A stretch of 64,000 nucleotides of DNA. Origin: Flavimaribacter sp039888615 (GTDB lineage: Bacteria; Pseudomonadota; Alphaproteobacteria; Rhizobiales; Rhizobiaceae). Shown here in pieces: positions 26,312 through 37,081 of the stretch (the first letter of the stretch is position 1; the number at the start of each line of letters is the position of its first letter). The stretch is from assembly GCA_039888615.1 (NCBI GenBank), contig JBDQQS010000011.1. One strand, 5' to 3'. Both the position numbers and the translations under genes were made by a program. The notes under the pieces are model-generated. The model was given only the letters and a program-made list of their open reading frames with translations, was not told where the DNA came from and searched no databases.

Positions 26312-26550
26312 ACGAACCCCCTTCCTCTCGTGAACGGGGGACCCTTATAGTAGCAGCCACCGTCCATTAGGCCAGTCGTCGGCTGTTTGTATGTTCAAGA
26401 GCATATGGGAAGCCGACCACCGCTGCTCTCACCGCTCAAAATAAGCATTCCGGAGAGCAGTGACAAGTTTGCAGGTCGGTATAGTTGTGTATCACTGTGA
26501 CCTATACGTGACCCAGCTACCTACCGTATCTACTAAGTGTATGAAAATAT
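26312..26550. other. Intergenic region before tRNA-Gln
   Basis: The part next to the small peptide gene carries its SD and a possible CCCCC/GGGGG leader stem (26316-26330). No gene or integrase is seen in the rest. Confidence 0.4.
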
Positions 26551-26624
26551 TGGCTGGGGAACCTGGATTCGAACCAGGACTAACGGAGTCAGAGTCCGTG
26601 GGTCTACCGTTAACCTATTCCCCA
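26551..26624 (-). tRNA. tRNA-Gln (anticodon CTG)
   Basis: On the minus strand the cloverleaf is complete. The acceptor TGGGGAA pairs with TTCCCCA. The anticodon stem ACGGA/TCCGT encloses the loop CTCTGAC with anticodon CTG, the T arm contains GGTTCGAATCC, and CCA is encoded at the 3' end. The total is 74 bases. tRNA genes are common island attachment sites, and low-GC accessory genes lie just downstream of its 3' end. Confidence 0.95.
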
Positions 26625-27056
26625 ACGGGCCTTGAACGACAAGGCGTTGGTGAAGCGATGAGGCGCACTGACGCGCTGTCGGCTTCAATTCGGCGCCACC
26701 TTTATCACATTCGCCGCATTGATCAAGCCCGAACTTGGCGGCAAAATCGGCCTCGTCGACGTCCTTTCGCAACGCCGCCCGTTATTCAGAACATGACTGG
26801 AGGGTTTCCTCTGCAGTCTATTCAAACCTCTCCAGAACGTTGGGTTTCAGGCCGGATCTCGGCGCGCGCGCCGCTGGCGGTGGGCTCGATAATGCGCGGA
26901 TTGCAGCAATTTGTTTACTCCGCCTTAGAATAATCAAAATTCAAGTGACACATATACGGTATGTGAACTTCCCGCGCTTATATAAGCGGGATCTGGAACG
27001 AATGTCTCGCGTGATCGTTTCTGTGAAGTTGAATGGCTTGCTGCGGAAGAGATCGA
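26625..27056. other. Intergenic region with two palindromes upstream of 27057
   Basis: No convincing gene is seen. Near its right end are CACATA-N5-TATGTG (26949-26965) and the perfect palindrome CGCTTATATAAGCG (26975-26988). These may be regulator sites or a promoter structure for the gene at 27057. Confidence 0.45.
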
Positions 27057-27488
27057 ATGGTTGACAAACAGATATTTACAATCCGCCTTGGTCAGACGAC
27101 CCTGGTTTCAATGTCGCTCGATTCAAGCGACAGCGCTATTGGGCGCAAGGTCGCCCTCTTGCTTTCGGAAATGGGTCGCGATCTCGCCGGCATTGCCAAC
27201 TATCTCGGACGCTCCACGCTCGATACGGCGCAGATGATGCTGTCACATGCGGATATTGACGGCGACGCGGAAGCGCTTCTCTTGCAGATCGACAGAATGC
27301 GGAGAACCGGCTTTCGGCTGATTTGTCTCGATGGTCCCACTCATGGACGTCAGATCAATGACTTCGCCGATCAGGGCTTGGTGATCCACAAGCGCAACAG
27401 CGACAAGATTTGCGTTCGCCTGACGGCTCTTGGAGAAGCGACGGCTCTTATTGCTTCCGAAGATTGCGTGCATCAATCCGCAGCCTGA
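27057..27488 (+). CDS. Hypothetical protein
   Basis: A 143-residue protein without a recognised family. Segments such as KVALLLSEMGRDLAGIANYL and GEATALIASEDC suggest an alpha-helical soluble protein, and RRTGFRLICLDGPTHGRQ is more strand-like. GGAAGAG lies about ten bases before ATG 27057. It is followed by the Ppx/GppA gene after 130 bases. Confidence 0.55.
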   Translation: MVDKQIFTIRLGQTTLVSMSLDSSDSAIGRKVALLLSEMGRDLAGIANYLGRSTLDTAQMMLSHADIDGDAEALLLQIDRMRRTGFRLICLDGPTHGRQINDFADQGLVIHKRNSDKICVRLTALGEATALIASEDCVHQSAA

Positions 27489-27618
27489 CGCCGCGTCCGA
27501 CCTCTTGTCCAAAAACCATTTGCCAAATGGTTTCCGGCTGATAGACTTTATCCAACAGCAAACGGACAAGCGCTAGCCGCCGCGTGACAACGCCGGGCGC
27601 AGCGCGACAGGATTTGAC

Positions 27619-29157
27619 GTGACGGACCCCGTGGACGGTACACATGTGCCAGGCAACGGGGCGCAGGGAGCCGGTTCTGGAGCCGATTTCGGGAAAAATC
27701 GAAAGCCCGAATCCAGATCCGCGCACGGACCGGACAGTAACCGTGCGACAGCTCAGCCAGAACGGGGCGCCACAAAGGCGGATTCCGTCCAGCGCTCCGA
27801 TAATCAGGCAGCCCCATCGGCCGATGGACCGAATGGCGGCGTAGGCGGCAATAATTCCACCAGCAAGAAATCGCGCAAGAGGCGCCGCCGCAAAGGCGGT
27901 CGTCGCAACGGCGCGCAGGACATGCGCCAGAACGCTGGCGACAAGCCGCTGCAGGGTGAACGCGGTCCGAGGCGCAAGCCGCAGCGGACCGGCGCCCAAG
28001 GCGCCGGCGAGCGGCGGATGGAGAGCGGAAACGGCGCCGAGCGACCCAGACCCAACCGCGCGAAGGCGGATGGCGGCGGCGATCGCTCCAGCGCGCCGCC
28101 CTATTACGCCGCGCTGGATCTGGGCACCAACAATTGCCGTCTGCTGGTGGCGTTGCCGACGAAACCGGGGCAGTTTCGCGTTGTTGACGCGTTCTCGCGG
28201 ATCGTGCGGCTCGGCGAGGGCCTCGGATCGCAGGGCAAGCTCTCCGACAACGCGATGGACCGCGCGATCGACGCGCTGAAGGTCTGCGCGCACAAGCTGG
28301 ACAGCCGGCCGATCAGGCGCAGCCGCCTGATCGCCACGGAAGCCTGTCGCGCGGCCGCCAACGGCACGCAGTTTCTCGAACGCGTCCGCTCCGAAACCGG
28401 CCTCGAACTGGAGATCGTCGACCGGGAAACGGAAGCGCGGCTTGCGGTGTCAGGGTGCGCGTCCCTGGTCGAGCGCGAGACGGAAGGCGTGGTGCTGTTC
28501 GACATAGGCGGCGGATCGTCGGAAATCGCCGTGATCGATCTTTCCAGCAATCGCTCGAACAGGCTGGCCAACCATATCGCTGCGTGGACGTCGCTGCCGG
28601 TCGGCGTCGTAACTCTGTCGGAACGCCATGGCGGGCGGGAGGTGACCCCGGCGATTTTTACCGACATGGTGGAGGAGGTGTCCGGCATGCTCGACGCTTT
28701 CCTGTGCCCGGATCTACCGGGGTGCAACGGCCAGGCCAGGGGCGTTTTCCACCTGCTGGGCACCTCAGGAACCGTGACAACGCTTGCCGGCGTGCACCTG
28801 AACCTTCCGCGCTACGATCGCCGGCGCGTCGACGGCTTGTGGCTGTCGAACAACGAGGTCGACCTGATGATGCAGAAGCTGTTGTCGTGGGATTTCGATC
28901 AGCGGTCCTCCAATCCCTGTATCGGGGCCGATCGGGCAGATCTCGTGCTCGCCGGTTGCGCGATTCTCGAGGCGATCCGGCGACGCTGGCCGTCGGAGCG
29001 TCTGCGCGTCGCCGACCGGGGACTGCGCGAGGGCTTGCTCACGGAAATGATGGCCGCCGACGGCATCTGGCGGCGTGGCAAGAATCGGCGCTCGTTCTAT
29101 CGACGCGGCAAGCAGCATAGAAACGGCGGGCGCGAAGCCTCGAAAGCGGACAACTGA
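27619..29157 (+). CDS. Ppx/GppA-family phosphatase with disordered N-terminus
   Basis: A 512-residue protein. The first 155 residues are rich in Gly, Arg, Lys and Asn (for example KSRKRRRRKGGRRNG) and look disordered and nucleic-acid binding. The actin-like Ppx/GppA fold follows, with ALDLGTNNCRLLVALP, LIATEACRAAANG and VVLFDIGGGSSEIAVID. The family hydrolyses polyphosphate or pppGpp. The long basic N-terminus and the downstream rlmE are typical of the rhizobial form. GTG 27619 is the assumed start, though others are possible within the disordered part. Confidence 0.85.
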   Translation: MTDPVDGTHVPGNGAQGAGSGADFGKNRKPESRSAHGPDSNRATAQPERGATKADSVQRSDNQAAPSADGPNGGVGGNNSTSKKSRKRRRRKGGRRNGAQDMRQNAGDKPLQGERGPRRKPQRTGAQGAGERRMESGNGAERPRPNRAKADGGGDRSSAPPYYAALDLGTNNCRLLVALPTKPGQFRVVDAFSRIVRLGEGLGSQGKLSDNAMDRAIDALKVCAHKLDSRPIRRSRLIATEACRAAANGTQFLERVRSETGLELEIVDRETEARLAVSGCASLVERETEGVVLFDIGGGSSEIAVIDLSSNRSNRLANHIAAWTSLPVGVVTLSERHGGREVTPAIFTDMVEEVSGMLDAFLCPDLPGCNGQARGVFHLLGTSGTVTTLAGVHLNLPRYDRRRVDGLWLSNNEVDLMMQKLLSWDFDQRSSNPCIGADRADLVLAGCAILEAIRRRWPSERLRVADRGLREGLLTEMMAADGIWRRGKNRRSFYRRGKQHRNGGREASKADN

Positions 29158-29861
29158 TGCGGCCTACGACCTCAAACCGGACCGGACGCAAGCTCGGACA
29201 GAAAGTTCGCAAAAGGGGCAAGCTCAAGGCCTCGTCGCGACGCTGGCTGGAGCGGCATATCAACGATCCCTATGTCCAGCGGGCCGAGATAGAAGGCTGG
29301 CGTTCGCGCGCCGCCTTCAAGCTGCTGGAGATCGACGAGAAGCACAACATACTCAAGGGCGCGAAGCGCATCGTCGACCTTGGTTCGGCGCCGGGAAGCT
29401 GGTCGCAGATCGCGGCGAAGGTGACCGGATCGACGGACGAGGATCCACGCGTCGCCGCGATCGATTTCCTGGAGATGGATCCGCTGCCCGGCGTGCGCTT
29501 CCTGCAGATGGACTTTCTCGAAGACTCGGCGCCTGGCAAGCTGATCGAGGCCTGCGGCGGCGCGCCCGATCTCGTCGTTTCCGACATGGCGGCGCCGACC
29601 ACCGGACACAAGCGGACGGACCATCTGCGCACCATGCATCTGTGCGAAGTGGCCGCATGGTTCGCCGTCGACGTGCTCAATCCCGGAGGGCATTTTCTCG
29701 CCAAGACCTTTCAGGGCGGCACGGAGGCGGACCTTCTGACGATGCTCAAACGGAATTTTCGTCAGGTCATCCACATCAAGCCGCCGTCATCGCGCTCCGA
29801 ATCCGTGGAGATGTATCTTCTTGCGAAGGACTTCAGGGGCGACGACGACGCAGACAGCTGA
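29157..29861 (+). CDS. rlmE: 23S rRNA 2'-O-methyltransferase RlmE (FtsJ/RrmJ)
   Basis: A 234-residue SAM-dependent enzyme that methylates U2552 of 23S rRNA. Landmarks are the basic N-terminus, RSRAAFKLLEIDEKH, IVDLGSAPGSWSQIAAKV (SAM binding), DLVVSDMAAPTTGH (catalytic Asp) and FLAKTFQGG (catalytic Lys). It overlaps the upstream stop (TGATG). Confidence 0.95.
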   Translation: MRPTTSNRTGRKLGQKVRKRGKLKASSRRWLERHINDPYVQRAEIEGWRSRAAFKLLEIDEKHNILKGAKRIVDLGSAPGSWSQIAAKVTGSTDEDPRVAAIDFLEMDPLPGVRFLQMDFLEDSAPGKLIEACGGAPDLVVSDMAAPTTGHKRTDHLRTMHLCEVAAWFAVDVLNPGGHFLAKTFQGGTEADLLTMLKRNFRQVIHIKPPSSRSESVEMYLLAKDFRGDDDADS

Positions 29862-30015
29862 CGGCGGTCTCGGCCTTCGGACGGCGCTCGCCATATTTCC
29901 TGTTTCAAAAGCCGCCTTTCCATGGTACCAGCCATCGCCAACTTCTCGAATTTGAGTCTCGTTTGCCGCGGATTCCTGCCTGTCCGCCGCATCCCTTTAC
30001 AGAAGAGGATTGGCC

Positions 30016-31518
<1,503 letters not shown>

Positions 31519-31543
31519 CACTTAACCAGCAAGGGAAAACCTG

Positions 31544-31960
31544 ATGTCGAGCACAGCCATCTTCTGGCCGATGATTGCCCAGACGCTTCTGATCTATTGC
31601 GTGTACTTCCTGGTCTCGAAGCGGCGCGTGGGCGCGGTGAAGGCCGGCAAGGCGAAGGTTTCCGACTACACGATCCCGACGGTCGAGCCGGAGCCGAGCG
31701 CCACGGCCGCGCGCAATCTCATCAACCAGTTCGAACTGCCCTTCCTGTTTTATATCGTCTGCATTCTGCTGCATCTGGTGAATGCGGTCTCCTATCTGGC
31801 GCTGCTGGTCGCCTGGCTGTTCGTGGCAAGCCGCGTCATCCACGCCGTGGTTCACACCACCAGCAACGATGTCAGGATCCGCCGGCCGATATTTGTGGTC
31901 GGCTTCATTCTCAATGCGATCCTGTGGCTGTATTTCGCCTGGGTGCTGCTGGTTCGCTGA
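31544..31960 (+). CDS. MAPEG-family membrane protein
   Basis: A 138-residue protein with four predicted transmembrane helices. The family has glutathione-related enzymes in eukaryotes but mostly unknown roles in bacteria. RNLINQFELPFLFYIVC (about 65-81) is the conserved MAPEG core, with SRVIHAVVHTTSNDVRIR later. It lies between guaB and the methyltransferase, 11 bases before the latter. Confidence 0.85.
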   Translation: MSSTAIFWPMIAQTLLIYCVYFLVSKRRVGAVKAGKAKVSDYTIPTVEPEPSATAARNLINQFELPFLFYIVCILLHLVNAVSYLALLVAWLFVASRVIHAVVHTTSNDVRIRRPIFVVGFILNAILWLYFAWVLLVR

Positions 31961-31971
31961 AGGTCTGAACG

Positions 31972-33261
31972 ATGCGGCTTGGCGGCAGGATAGCGGCGGC
32001 GATCGAGGTGCTGGAAGACGTCGGCGCCCGCAAACGCCCGGTTGCGGACGCCCTGAAGGACTGGGGCCTGTCGCATCGTTTCGCTGGCTCCGGAGACCGC
32101 GCGGCGATCGGCAATATCGTCTATGATGGCCTGCGCAAGAAGCAGTCACTTGGCTGGCTGATGGAGGACGACGGCGCGTCGGCGCTGGCGTTCGGCGTGG
32201 TGTTGCGTCAGTGGAAGATCGAGCGCGACGTGCTGATCAAGCAACTGGCCGACGACAAGTTCGCCCCGGAAATTCCCTCGCAAGAGAAGCTGGACGGCTT
32301 CTTCAAGCGCAAACTGTCCAAGGCGCCGAAACACATCAAGGCGGATATCCCCGAATGGCTGCAATTCGCCTTTGAGGAGAACTTCGACGACGAATGGATC
32401 GAGGAAGGCCGGGCGCTTGCCGAGCGGCCACCGCTTGATCTCAGGGTCAACACGCTGAAGACCGATGTCGCCAAGGTCGCCAAGGCGCTGTCGCGCGCCC
32501 GGCCGGAGCGCACGCGGATCGCCCGGCACGGGCTGCGCATTGCCGCCGGAACGGGGCCGGCGCGCCTGCCGAACGTGACGGCGGAAGTCGCCTTCGCGCG
32601 CGGCTGGTTCGAGGTGCAGGACGAGGGCAGTCAGATCGTGTCCGACATGGTGTTCGCGCAACCGGGCGAACAGATCCTCGATTATTGCGCAGGCGGCGGC
32701 GGCAAGACGCTGGCGCTTTCGGCGGCCATGAACAACAAGGGGCAGATCCACGCCTGGGACGCCGATCGGACGCGGCTTGCTCCGATTATCGAGCGGCTGA
32801 AGCGGGCCGGCACCCGCAATGTCCAGGTGCACGAGGCGGACGAGGATCTTTCGGCGCTTGCCGGGCGCATGGACCGGGTGCTGGTGGACGCGCCCTGCAC
32901 TGGAACCGGAACCTGGCGACGCCACCCCGAAACCAAGTGGAAACTGACGGCGAAGACCCTCGAAGACCGCGTGGAGCAGCAGCAGGAGGTGCTTTCCGCC
33001 GCGGCCGAATTCGTGCGACCCGGAGGCTTCCTGGTCTATGTGACATGTTCGGTCCTACCGCAGGAAAACGAAGGTCAGGTGTACGATTTCTGCGAGAATG
33101 ACGGCAGGTTCGAAGTGATATCGGCGGGCGAGGTCTGGGAAGACCTGTTTGCTTCGAGCGACCTCAAACCCTGGTCGGCGGATCTGAAGACCATCACGCT
33201 AACGCCGGCGGCCACCGGCACGGACGGCTTCTTCCTGGCCGTCATGCAACGACGGGATTAG
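31972..33261 (+). CDS. RsmB/NOP-family rRNA (cytosine-C5) methyltransferase
   Basis: A 429-residue enzyme with an N-terminal NusB-like region and a C-terminal SAM domain. Motifs are ILDYCAGGGGKTLALSAAM (SAM binding), VLVDAPCTGTGTWRRHPE (catalytic Cys in PC) and YVTCSVLPQENEGQV (second Cys in TCS). It probably methylates 16S rRNA, but the exact position cannot be read from sequence. Confidence 0.9.
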   Translation: MRLGGRIAAAIEVLEDVGARKRPVADALKDWGLSHRFAGSGDRAAIGNIVYDGLRKKQSLGWLMEDDGASALAFGVVLRQWKIERDVLIKQLADDKFAPEIPSQEKLDGFFKRKLSKAPKHIKADIPEWLQFAFEENFDDEWIEEGRALAERPPLDLRVNTLKTDVAKVAKALSRARPERTRIARHGLRIAAGTGPARLPNVTAEVAFARGWFEVQDEGSQIVSDMVFAQPGEQILDYCAGGGGKTLALSAAMNNKGQIHAWDADRTRLAPIIERLKRAGTRNVQVHEADEDLSALAGRMDRVLVDAPCTGTGTWRRHPETKWKLTAKTLEDRVEQQQEVLSAAAEFVRPGGFLVYVTCSVLPQENEGQVYDFCENDGRFEVISAGEVWEDLFASSDLKPWSADLKTITLTPAATGTDGFFLAVMQRRD

Positions 33262-33272
33262 CAGGCATCCTG

Positions 33273-33731
33273 ATGGACAAGTTCAAACCCGCCAATCCGG
33301 ATTTCCTGAACCGAACCGCCGAGAGCTTCGAGCGTCAGCAGGTCATGAAGACGCTCGGTATCCGCTTCGTGCGCGCCGATGCGGGTTCTGTCGAACTGGA
33401 AATGCCCTATGCGGAAAAATTCACCCAGCAGCACGGGTTTCTCCACGCCGGCATTGTTTCCACCGCGCTTGATTCGGCCTGCGGCTATGCTGCGTTTTCC
33501 CTGATGAGCGCCGACGCCGCGGTGCTGACGATCGAGTTCAAGGTCAACCTGATGGCGCCGGCCAGCGGCGAACGTTTCCTGTTCCGGGCGGAGGTGACCA
33601 AACCCGGCCGCACGATCAGCGTCGCCGACGGCAAGGCCTATGCGGTGAACGCTGACGGCGCGGAAAAGCTGATTGCAACCATGACCGCCACCCTGATGGC
33701 CATCGTCGGACGAGAGGGGATTCAAGGATGA
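33273..33731 (+). CDS. PaaI-type hotdog-fold thioesterase
   Basis: A 152-residue single hotdog domain with FTQQHGFLHAGIVSTALDSA (about 50-69), the HG-x-x-H/Asp signature of the PaaI subgroup. It hydrolyses acyl- or aryl-CoA. Its stop overlaps the next gene by four bases. Confidence 0.88.
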   Translation: MDKFKPANPDFLNRTAESFERQQVMKTLGIRFVRADAGSVELEMPYAEKFTQQHGFLHAGIVSTALDSACGYAAFSLMSADAAVLTIEFKVNLMAPASGERFLFRAEVTKPGRTISVADGKAYAVNADGAEKLIATMTATLMAIVGREGIQG

Positions 33732-34369
33732 ATGATACTCTTAAAAGTGTCGCCGAAAAAAAGCTGCTCTACGTGATGGCGGCCGATCAGGAATACGGCC
33801 CGCATCTGAAAAAACGGTTCAACCCGCTTTTCACGGGCGTCGGACCGGTTGAAGCGGCCGTCAAGCTGACGGCGGCGCTGCAGGAACTCGCCCAGGGCGG
33901 AAACGCGCCCGACATGGTCGTCAGTCTCGGCTCGGCTGGCTCCGCGCGGCTTGAGCAGACGGAAGTCTACCAGGCGACGGCGGTCTCCTACCGCGACATG
34001 GACGCCTCGGCGCTCGGCTTCGAGCGCGGCGCGACGCCGTTTCTCGAACTGCCGGTGATCGTCGACATGCCGCTGCGCATCCCCGGAATCGCGGAGGCGA
34101 GCCTTTCGACCGGCGCGAATATCGTTTCCGGCAAGACCTACGACATGATCAACGCCGACATGGTCGATATGGAGACCTTTGCTATCCTGCGCGCCTGCCA
34201 CCACTTCAATCTGCCGCTCATTGGACTGAGGGGTATTTCGGACGGCGCGGCCGAACTGACCCACGTCAATGACTGGATCGAGTATCTCCACGTGGTGGAC
34301 GAGAAGCTTGCCGAGACGGTGGATCAACTGGAAGAAGCAGTGCGCGGCGGAACGTTGAAATACGTATAA
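33728..34369 (+). CDS. 5'-methylthioadenosine/S-adenosylhomocysteine nucleosidase-like protein
   Basis: A 213-residue nucleoside phosphorylase-fold enzyme. FTGVGPVEAAVKLTAAL and MVVSLGSAGSARL form the base/ribose site. The late segment INADMVDMETFAILRACHHF holds the MDMETxA-like ribose-binding signature. IGLRGISDGA supplies the catalytic Asp (SDGA). This is slightly shorter than E. coli MtnN. The function is probably recycling of MTA or SAH, or a related nucleoside. Confidence 0.85.
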   Translation: MNDTLKSVAEKKLLYVMAADQEYGPHLKKRFNPLFTGVGPVEAAVKLTAALQELAQGGNAPDMVVSLGSAGSARLEQTEVYQATAVSYRDMDASALGFERGATPFLELPVIVDMPLRIPGIAEASLSTGANIVSGKTYDMINADMVDMETFAILRACHHFNLPLIGLRGISDGAAELTHVNDWIEYLHVVDEKLAETVDQLEEAVRGGTLKYV

Positions 34370-34409
34370 ATCAAATAAAATCAATAAGTTGTATGTGTAT
34401 CGCATAAAT

Positions 34410-34617
34410 CTGGCTTTGTTTCGGTAAATCGTCCTTTTGCGTTCTGGCTTCGTTTGGGGAAACTGGCTTTGTTTCGGGAATCCGCGTTTTCACGCCTGGC
34501 TTCGTTTCGGGAATCCGAATATTTGAACCGGGTTTGTTTCGGGATTTTGCTTTTTCAGCAATCTGGCTTTGTTTCGGTAAATGGCGATTTCGGCGCTTTG
34601 GCTTTGTTTCGGGAATC
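34410..34617. repeat. Degenerate tandem repeat, 7 units of TGGCTTTGTTTCGGGAAT type
   Basis: Seven related units start at about 34410, 34444, 34463, 34496, 34528, 34563 and 34598. The core is CTGGCTTTGTTTCGGGAATC with variants such as CTTCG or GGTAAAT. Spacing is 32-35 bases except one 19-base step. Intervening sequence is short and unrelated. The minus strand is open through the array and would repeat the peptide IPETKP, but there is no other sign of coding. It fills the gap between the nucleosidase and araC genes. Confidence 0.8.
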
Positions 34618-34780
34618 CGGAAAATTGCGTTTGGAAGACCGGATATCTGTGTGGCTTTTCGCTGTTCGAAAGCGTTTATGATAGCACAGAAGCGCATAAA
34701 ATGCAGCAACAAAGTTCCTGTTATGTTCTCGCGCATTCCAGTGTTGCGCGAGCGGAATGCGGCGGGGCGTTTACATCCGT

Positions 34781-34820
34781 CGCAACGACTCACGAAAGCC
34801 TTGCCATGGAAAGCCAGGCC
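34781..34820. repeat. Direct repeat flanking the AraC-MFS pair, left copy
   Basis: The 40 bases match 37082-37121 at 34 positions, including CCATGGAAAGC against TCATGGAAAGC, which is the guaA start. The copy covers the last codons and stop of araC and the bases beyond. It looks like a duplicate of the guaA translation-start region. Confidence 0.65.
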
Positions 34821-35629
34821 CTGGGCGGTTTTCCGAGCATCCGTCTGAACATGGTGATGAATGCCGAAACACTGTCATAGCCGAGATCCAACGCCACGCT
34901 GGTCACGGATTCTCCTTCGGCAAGTCTGGGCAGTGCGGCGAACAGACATGCCTGCTGTCGCCAGGTGGCAAGACCAAGACCAGTTTCCCGCCGAAATGCC
35001 TGGGTGAAGCTTCGTCGGCTCATTCCGGCGACATTCGCCCACTGATCGATTGTCGCCCGCGCACGCGGTTGCCTCAGGAACTCCCTGCACAATGCGGCCA
35101 GTCTCGGATCCCGCGGGAAGGGCAGAGCCAGCGGTCGTTCCGGCAGGTTCGGAATTTCGTGCAGGAGCAGGCCATGCACAAGAGAGGCCCTTTGCGTATG
35201 CAGTTGCGCAGCAGGCAAGCCGGTAGCCGCTGCAATCAGGCTGCGGGCCAGATCGGTGATTGCGACCACGCGAAGCTGCCTCGGCAAATCTTCCCTTTCA
35301 TCCGGCCGGACATAGACCGAGCGCATCTCGACATCGCCCAGCATCTCGACACTGTGTTCAACGCCTGCGGGCAACCAGATCGCGTGTTCGGGCGGCACCA
35401 TCCAGCGGCCGCTTGCCGTAGCGACCATAACCACTCCCGAGAAGGCATAGAGCAATTGAGAGCGACTGTGCTGGTGACGCGCCACCCTGTGACCATCGGG
35501 ATAATCAGCAGAATGCGCCAAAACCGGATCGTCGGTCGTTTCGATACTGCGCAACAGTTTCGGATCGGGAACGTCGACGACCTTGGCGACACCTTCGGGC
35601 GACAAGTCACCAGGACCTCCCAATTTCAT
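34790..35629 (-). CDS. AraC-family transcriptional regulator
   Basis: A 279-residue regulator with an N-terminal cupin sensor (HRVARHQHSRSQLLYAFSGV, then PPEHAIWLPAGVEH) and a C-terminal pair of HTH motifs (WANVAGMSRRSFTQAFRRET and VALDLGYDSVSAFITMFRRM). ATG 35629 is chosen because GGAGGAAGG lies just before it. It is divergent from the MFS gene, which it probably controls. Its final codons lie inside the left copy of the 40-bp direct repeat. Confidence 0.88.
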   Translation of the reverse strand: MKLGGPGDLSPEGVAKVVDVPDPKLLRSIETTDDPVLAHSADYPDGHRVARHQHSRSQLLYAFSGVVMVATASGRWMVPPEHAIWLPAGVEHSVEMLGDVEMRSVYVRPDEREDLPRQLRVVAITDLARSLIAAATGLPAAQLHTQRASLVHGLLLHEIPNLPERPLALPFPRDPRLAALCREFLRQPRARATIDQWANVAGMSRRSFTQAFRRETGLGLATWRQQACLFAALPRLAEGESVTSVALDLGYDSVSAFITMFRRMLGKPPRAWLSMARLS

Positions 35630-35738
35630 TTCGCCTTCCTCCATTGCCCACTCGCGAAGGTTTTCTACAAAACCACGAAAGAATCTGATCTGCAACTGGC
35701 GTATACAGTGCGCCAAACCGAACGAAACGAATGGTATC

Positions 35739-36935
35739 TTGACGCACGCCTCAACAACTCAGAGAGCTTTCGCCCGACAACCGACCGTCTATGCGATTAT
35801 TCTGGCGGTAAGCTTCTGTCATTTTCTCAACGACGTCATGCAATCGCTGTTATCGGCGCTGTATCCGATGCTGAAGGTCGATTACGGGCTCGCATTTTGG
35901 CAGATCGGTCTGCTGACCCTTGCCTTCCAGGTGACTGCGTCGCTGCTACAGCCAATGATCGGCATGTATACCGACAGGCGGCCGCTGCCTTATTCGCTGC
36001 CGGTTGGAATGAGCTCCACCTTCGTCGGCCTGTTGTTTCTTGCCTTTGCGGGACAATATTCGCTGCTCGTCATGGGCGCCGTGCTTATCGGATTTGGCTC
36101 ATCCGTGTTCCACCCGGAAGCATCCCGGGTCGCGCGACTCGCTTCGGGCGGACGCTACGGCACGGCGCAATCGCTGTTTCAGGTCGGTGGAAATCTGGGC
36201 ACCGCGCTGGGGCCTTTGCTGGCCGCATTCATTGTCGTTCCGCGTGGACAGGGAAGCGTCGCCTGGTTTTCCGTGGCTGCGCTTGTTGGCATTATCGTGC
36301 TGACGCGGGTCGGCGGCTGGTACAGCAGGGTTTCCACTGCTGGCGCAAACAAGTCTGCAACCTCGGCGTTTTCCGCCTTGCCGAAACGATCCGTGGTGGC
36401 GGCGCTGCTGGTGCTTGTCGCACTGATGTTCTCCAAGAATGTCTACATGGCCAGCATTTCAAGCTATTACACGTTCTTTGTGATCGAAAAGTTCAATGTT
36501 CCGGTGCAGGTATCGCAGATTCTGCTTTTCGTTTTCCTCGGTGGAGCGGCCATCGGAACCATACTCGGCGGGCCGATCGGCGACAGGATCGGCGCTCGCG
36601 CCGTGATCTGGTTCTCCATCCTTGGCGTGTTGCCGTTCACGCTGGCGCTTCCCTTTGCAAATCTCTTCTGGACGGTTGTTCTTTCGGGCGTGATCGGACT
36701 GGTCCTGGCTTCCGCATTTCCCGCGATCGTCGTCTTTGCACAGGAACTTGTGCCGGGTCGGATCGGCATGATTGCGGGCGTTTTTTTCGGGCTGGCCTTC
36801 GGCATGGCAGGTATCTCTGCGGCGGTGCTGGGAGTTGTCGCGGATGCGAAGGGTATTGAGTTCGTATTTGTCGTTTGCTCCTTTCTTCCCGCGCTTGGCC
36901 TATTGACCGTGCTCCTTCCCGACTTGCGGCACTGA
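35739..36935 (+). CDS. MFS transporter, fosmidomycin-resistance (Fsr) type
   Basis: About 398 residues with 12 predicted helices. HFLNDVMQSLLSALYPMLK near the N-terminus and FGSSVFHPEASRVARLASGG are typical of Fsr-like exporters. The start is uncertain: no ATG with SD precedes the homology, so TTG 35739 is taken as the most likely. The substrate is unknown despite the family name. It is divergent from the AraC regulator, and both lie between 40-bp direct repeats. Confidence 0.82.
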   Translation: MTHASTTQRAFARQPTVYAIILAVSFCHFLNDVMQSLLSALYPMLKVDYGLAFWQIGLLTLAFQVTASLLQPMIGMYTDRRPLPYSLPVGMSSTFVGLLFLAFAGQYSLLVMGAVLIGFGSSVFHPEASRVARLASGGRYGTAQSLFQVGGNLGTALGPLLAAFIVVPRGQGSVAWFSVAALVGIIVLTRVGGWYSRVSTAGANKSATSAFSALPKRSVVAALLVLVALMFSKNVYMASISSYYTFFVIEKFNVPVQVSQILLFVFLGGAAIGTILGGPIGDRIGARAVIWFSILGVLPFTLALPFANLFWTVVLSGVIGLVLASAFPAIVVFAQELVPGRIGMIAGVFFGLAFGMAGISAAVLGVVADAKGIEFVFVVCSFLPALGLLTVLLPDLRH

Positions 36936-37081
36936 CTGAGCGCAACGGACAGAACAGTCCACGGAAATCCGATCCGCCTGCCTCGCCGGCGTTTTGAGGA
37001 TGAAGGTCATTCGCCTGCGGCCAGAGACCACCGCGATCGTGAACACAGGGAGTACAAAGGGCTCTGTGCGCTTGCGTGCGG

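Noticed and set aside
34410..34617. CRISPR array
   Set aside because: Repeats are degenerate, one step is 19 bases, the intervening sequence is too short and there are no cas genes.
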